Shown piece by piece: positions 63,336 through 64,000 of a stretch of DNA of 64,000 bases. The notes below the pieces were generated by a model. That model did no database searches. It was not told the DNA's origin and was given only the letters and a program-made list of their open reading frames with translations. The stretch lies in assembly GCF_049445995.1 (NCBI RefSeq), contig NZ_JBMSDZ010000003.1:62001-126000 (forward strand), read 5' to 3'. The DNA is from Dyella_A sp049445995 (GTDB lineage Bacteria; Pseudomonadota; Gammaproteobacteria; Xanthomonadales; Rhodanobacteraceae). The translations under genes and the position numbers were made by a program. How positions within the stretch are numbered: the stretch's first letter is position 1; every line of letters begins with the position of its first letter.

Positions 63336-63797
63336 ATGAAGATCATCGAAGGCAACTTCGCCACGCCCAAGGGCCGCTTCGCCATCGTCGCCGGTCGCTT
63401 CAACGGCTTCGTGGTGGAGCCGCTGGTGGCCGGCGCGCGTGATGCGCTGGTGCGCCACGGCGTGAAGGACGATGACATCGCGCTGATCCGCGTGCCGGGC
63501 GCCTGGGAAATCGCGCTGGCCGCGCACAAGCTGGCGGCCTCGGGCAAGTACGCCGCGGTGATCGCACTGGGCGCGGTGATCCGCGGCGCCACCCCGCACT
63601 TCGACTACGTCGCCGGCGAATGCGCCAAGGGCCTGGCCAGGGCTGGGCTGGACACCGGTGTGCCGGTCGCCTTCGGCGTGCTGACCACCGATTCCATCGA
63701 GCAGGCCATCGAGCGCTCGGGCACCAAGGCCGGCAACAAGGGCGTCGACGCCGCCATGGCCGCGCTGGAGATGGTCAACCTCTACGGGCAGCTGTGA
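63336..63797 (+). CDS. ribH: 6,7-dimethyl-8-ribityllumazine synthase
   Basis: RibH condenses the RibB and RibD products to lumazine, the substrate of RibE. The 153-residue product has the family's AIVAGRFNGFVVEPLVAGA, VPGAWEIALAAHKLA and the catalytic His region GATPHFDYVAGE. TAAAAT at 63288-63293 may be its own -10. The stop overlaps the nusB ATG (TGATG). Confidence 0.96.
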   Translation: MKIIEGNFATPKGRFAIVAGRFNGFVVEPLVAGARDALVRHGVKDDDIALIRVPGAWEIALAAHKLAASGKYAAVIALGAVIRGATPHFDYVAGECAKGLARAGLDTGVPVAFGVLTTDSIEQAIERSGTKAGNKGVDAAMAALEMVNLYGQL

Positions 63798-64000
63798 TGG
63801 CGCCGCCGAGCCACGGCATCGACATGGCCGCGCGTTCGCGCGCGCGTCGTCGTGCGCTGCAGGCGCTGTACGCGTGGCAGCTGTCGGGCAGCCACATGAA
63901 CGCGGTGATCGAGCAGTTCCGCCACGAGCAGGACATGGAGATCGCCGACCTCGAATACTTCGAGGACCTGCTGCACGGCGTGGAAAAGCACGTCGATGCG
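63797..64000 (+). CDS. nusB: Transcription antitermination factor NusB, 5' part
   Basis: The first 68 codons are present and the gene runs off the right edge. RSRARRRALQALYAWQLSG is the typical N-terminal helix of NusB, which acts with NusE in rRNA antitermination. It overlaps the ribH stop, the ribH-nusB order common in bacteria. Confidence 0.92.
   Translation, partial: MAPPSHGIDMAARSRARRRALQALYAWQLSGSHMNAVIEQFRHEQDMEIADLEYFEDLLHGVEKHVDA

Overview
The window is GC-rich, densely coded chromosomal DNA of a gammaproteobacterium of the Xanthomonadales (Lysobacterales) type, most likely a Rhodanobacter/Dyella-like member of the Rhodanobacteraceae. The reasons are the protein sequences, the order aspS-yebC-ruvC-ruvA-kup-ruvB-ybgC-tolQRAB-pal-cpoB, pilS next to sucCD, the otsB-GH15-otsA trio, the large TonB-dependent receptors and the many short palindromic intergenic repeats. 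The genus is an inference; no rRNA gene is present to settle it. I see no phage, transposase, CRISPR array or classical defence genes.

Layout. 1-1055: tail of a hybrid histidine kinase. 1128-16190: a type IV pilus two-component system whose sensor (pilS, 14529-16190) and regulator (pilR, 1128-2534) are about 12 kb apart. Between them lies a complete alpha-glucoside utilisation locus: a LacI regulator with a strong palindromic operator, a cytosolic GH65 phosphorylase fused to beta-phosphoglucomutase, a TonB-dependent receptor, an MFS permease, an exported GH65 enzyme and an exported alpha/beta hydrolase. 16510-21463: sucCD, bamD, rluD, pgeF. 21521-25489: trehalose operon otsB-GH15-otsA. 25615-30673: clpB with a heat-shock promoter, then a second TonB receptor. 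30924-46050: zinc-ribbon protein, aspS, a hydrolase, yebC, ruvC, ruvA, kup, ruvB, the Tol-Pal operon, queE and queC, followed by tRNA-Lys. 46295-53675: a DUF2127 protein, cstA with its small partner, def, a DUF427 protein, the queuosine-precursor transporter yhhQ, a broken acyltransferase, a conserved hypothetical gene and pyrF. 54038-64000: ettA, glyA, nrdR and the riboflavin locus ribD, FMN riboswitch, ribE, ribB-type, ldcA, ribH, nusB (cut by the edge).

The sugar locus reads as one pathway. The receptor brings an oligosaccharide across the outer membrane, the exported GH65 enzyme and hydrolase can trim it in the periplasm, the MFS permease imports the product, and the fusion enzyme can convert a disaccharide plus phosphate to beta-glucose-1-phosphate and on to glucose-6-phosphate in one polypeptide. 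LacI probably represses this leftward operon from the operator at 13114-13145.

The most striking theme is the reach of short palindromic repeats into core genes. At least six families are visible. They supply the start codon and first residues of ruvC, overlap the stop codon of ribD, add about 85-100 in-frame residues inside ribD, sit between sucC and sucD, and recur at the stop codons of pilR, ettA, lacI, pilS and glyA. The FMN riboswitch carries a variable arm of about 183 nt, and a possible 17-codon leader frame lies between it and ribE. These repeat-driven changes and the split pilS/pilR pair are the best targets for a second look.
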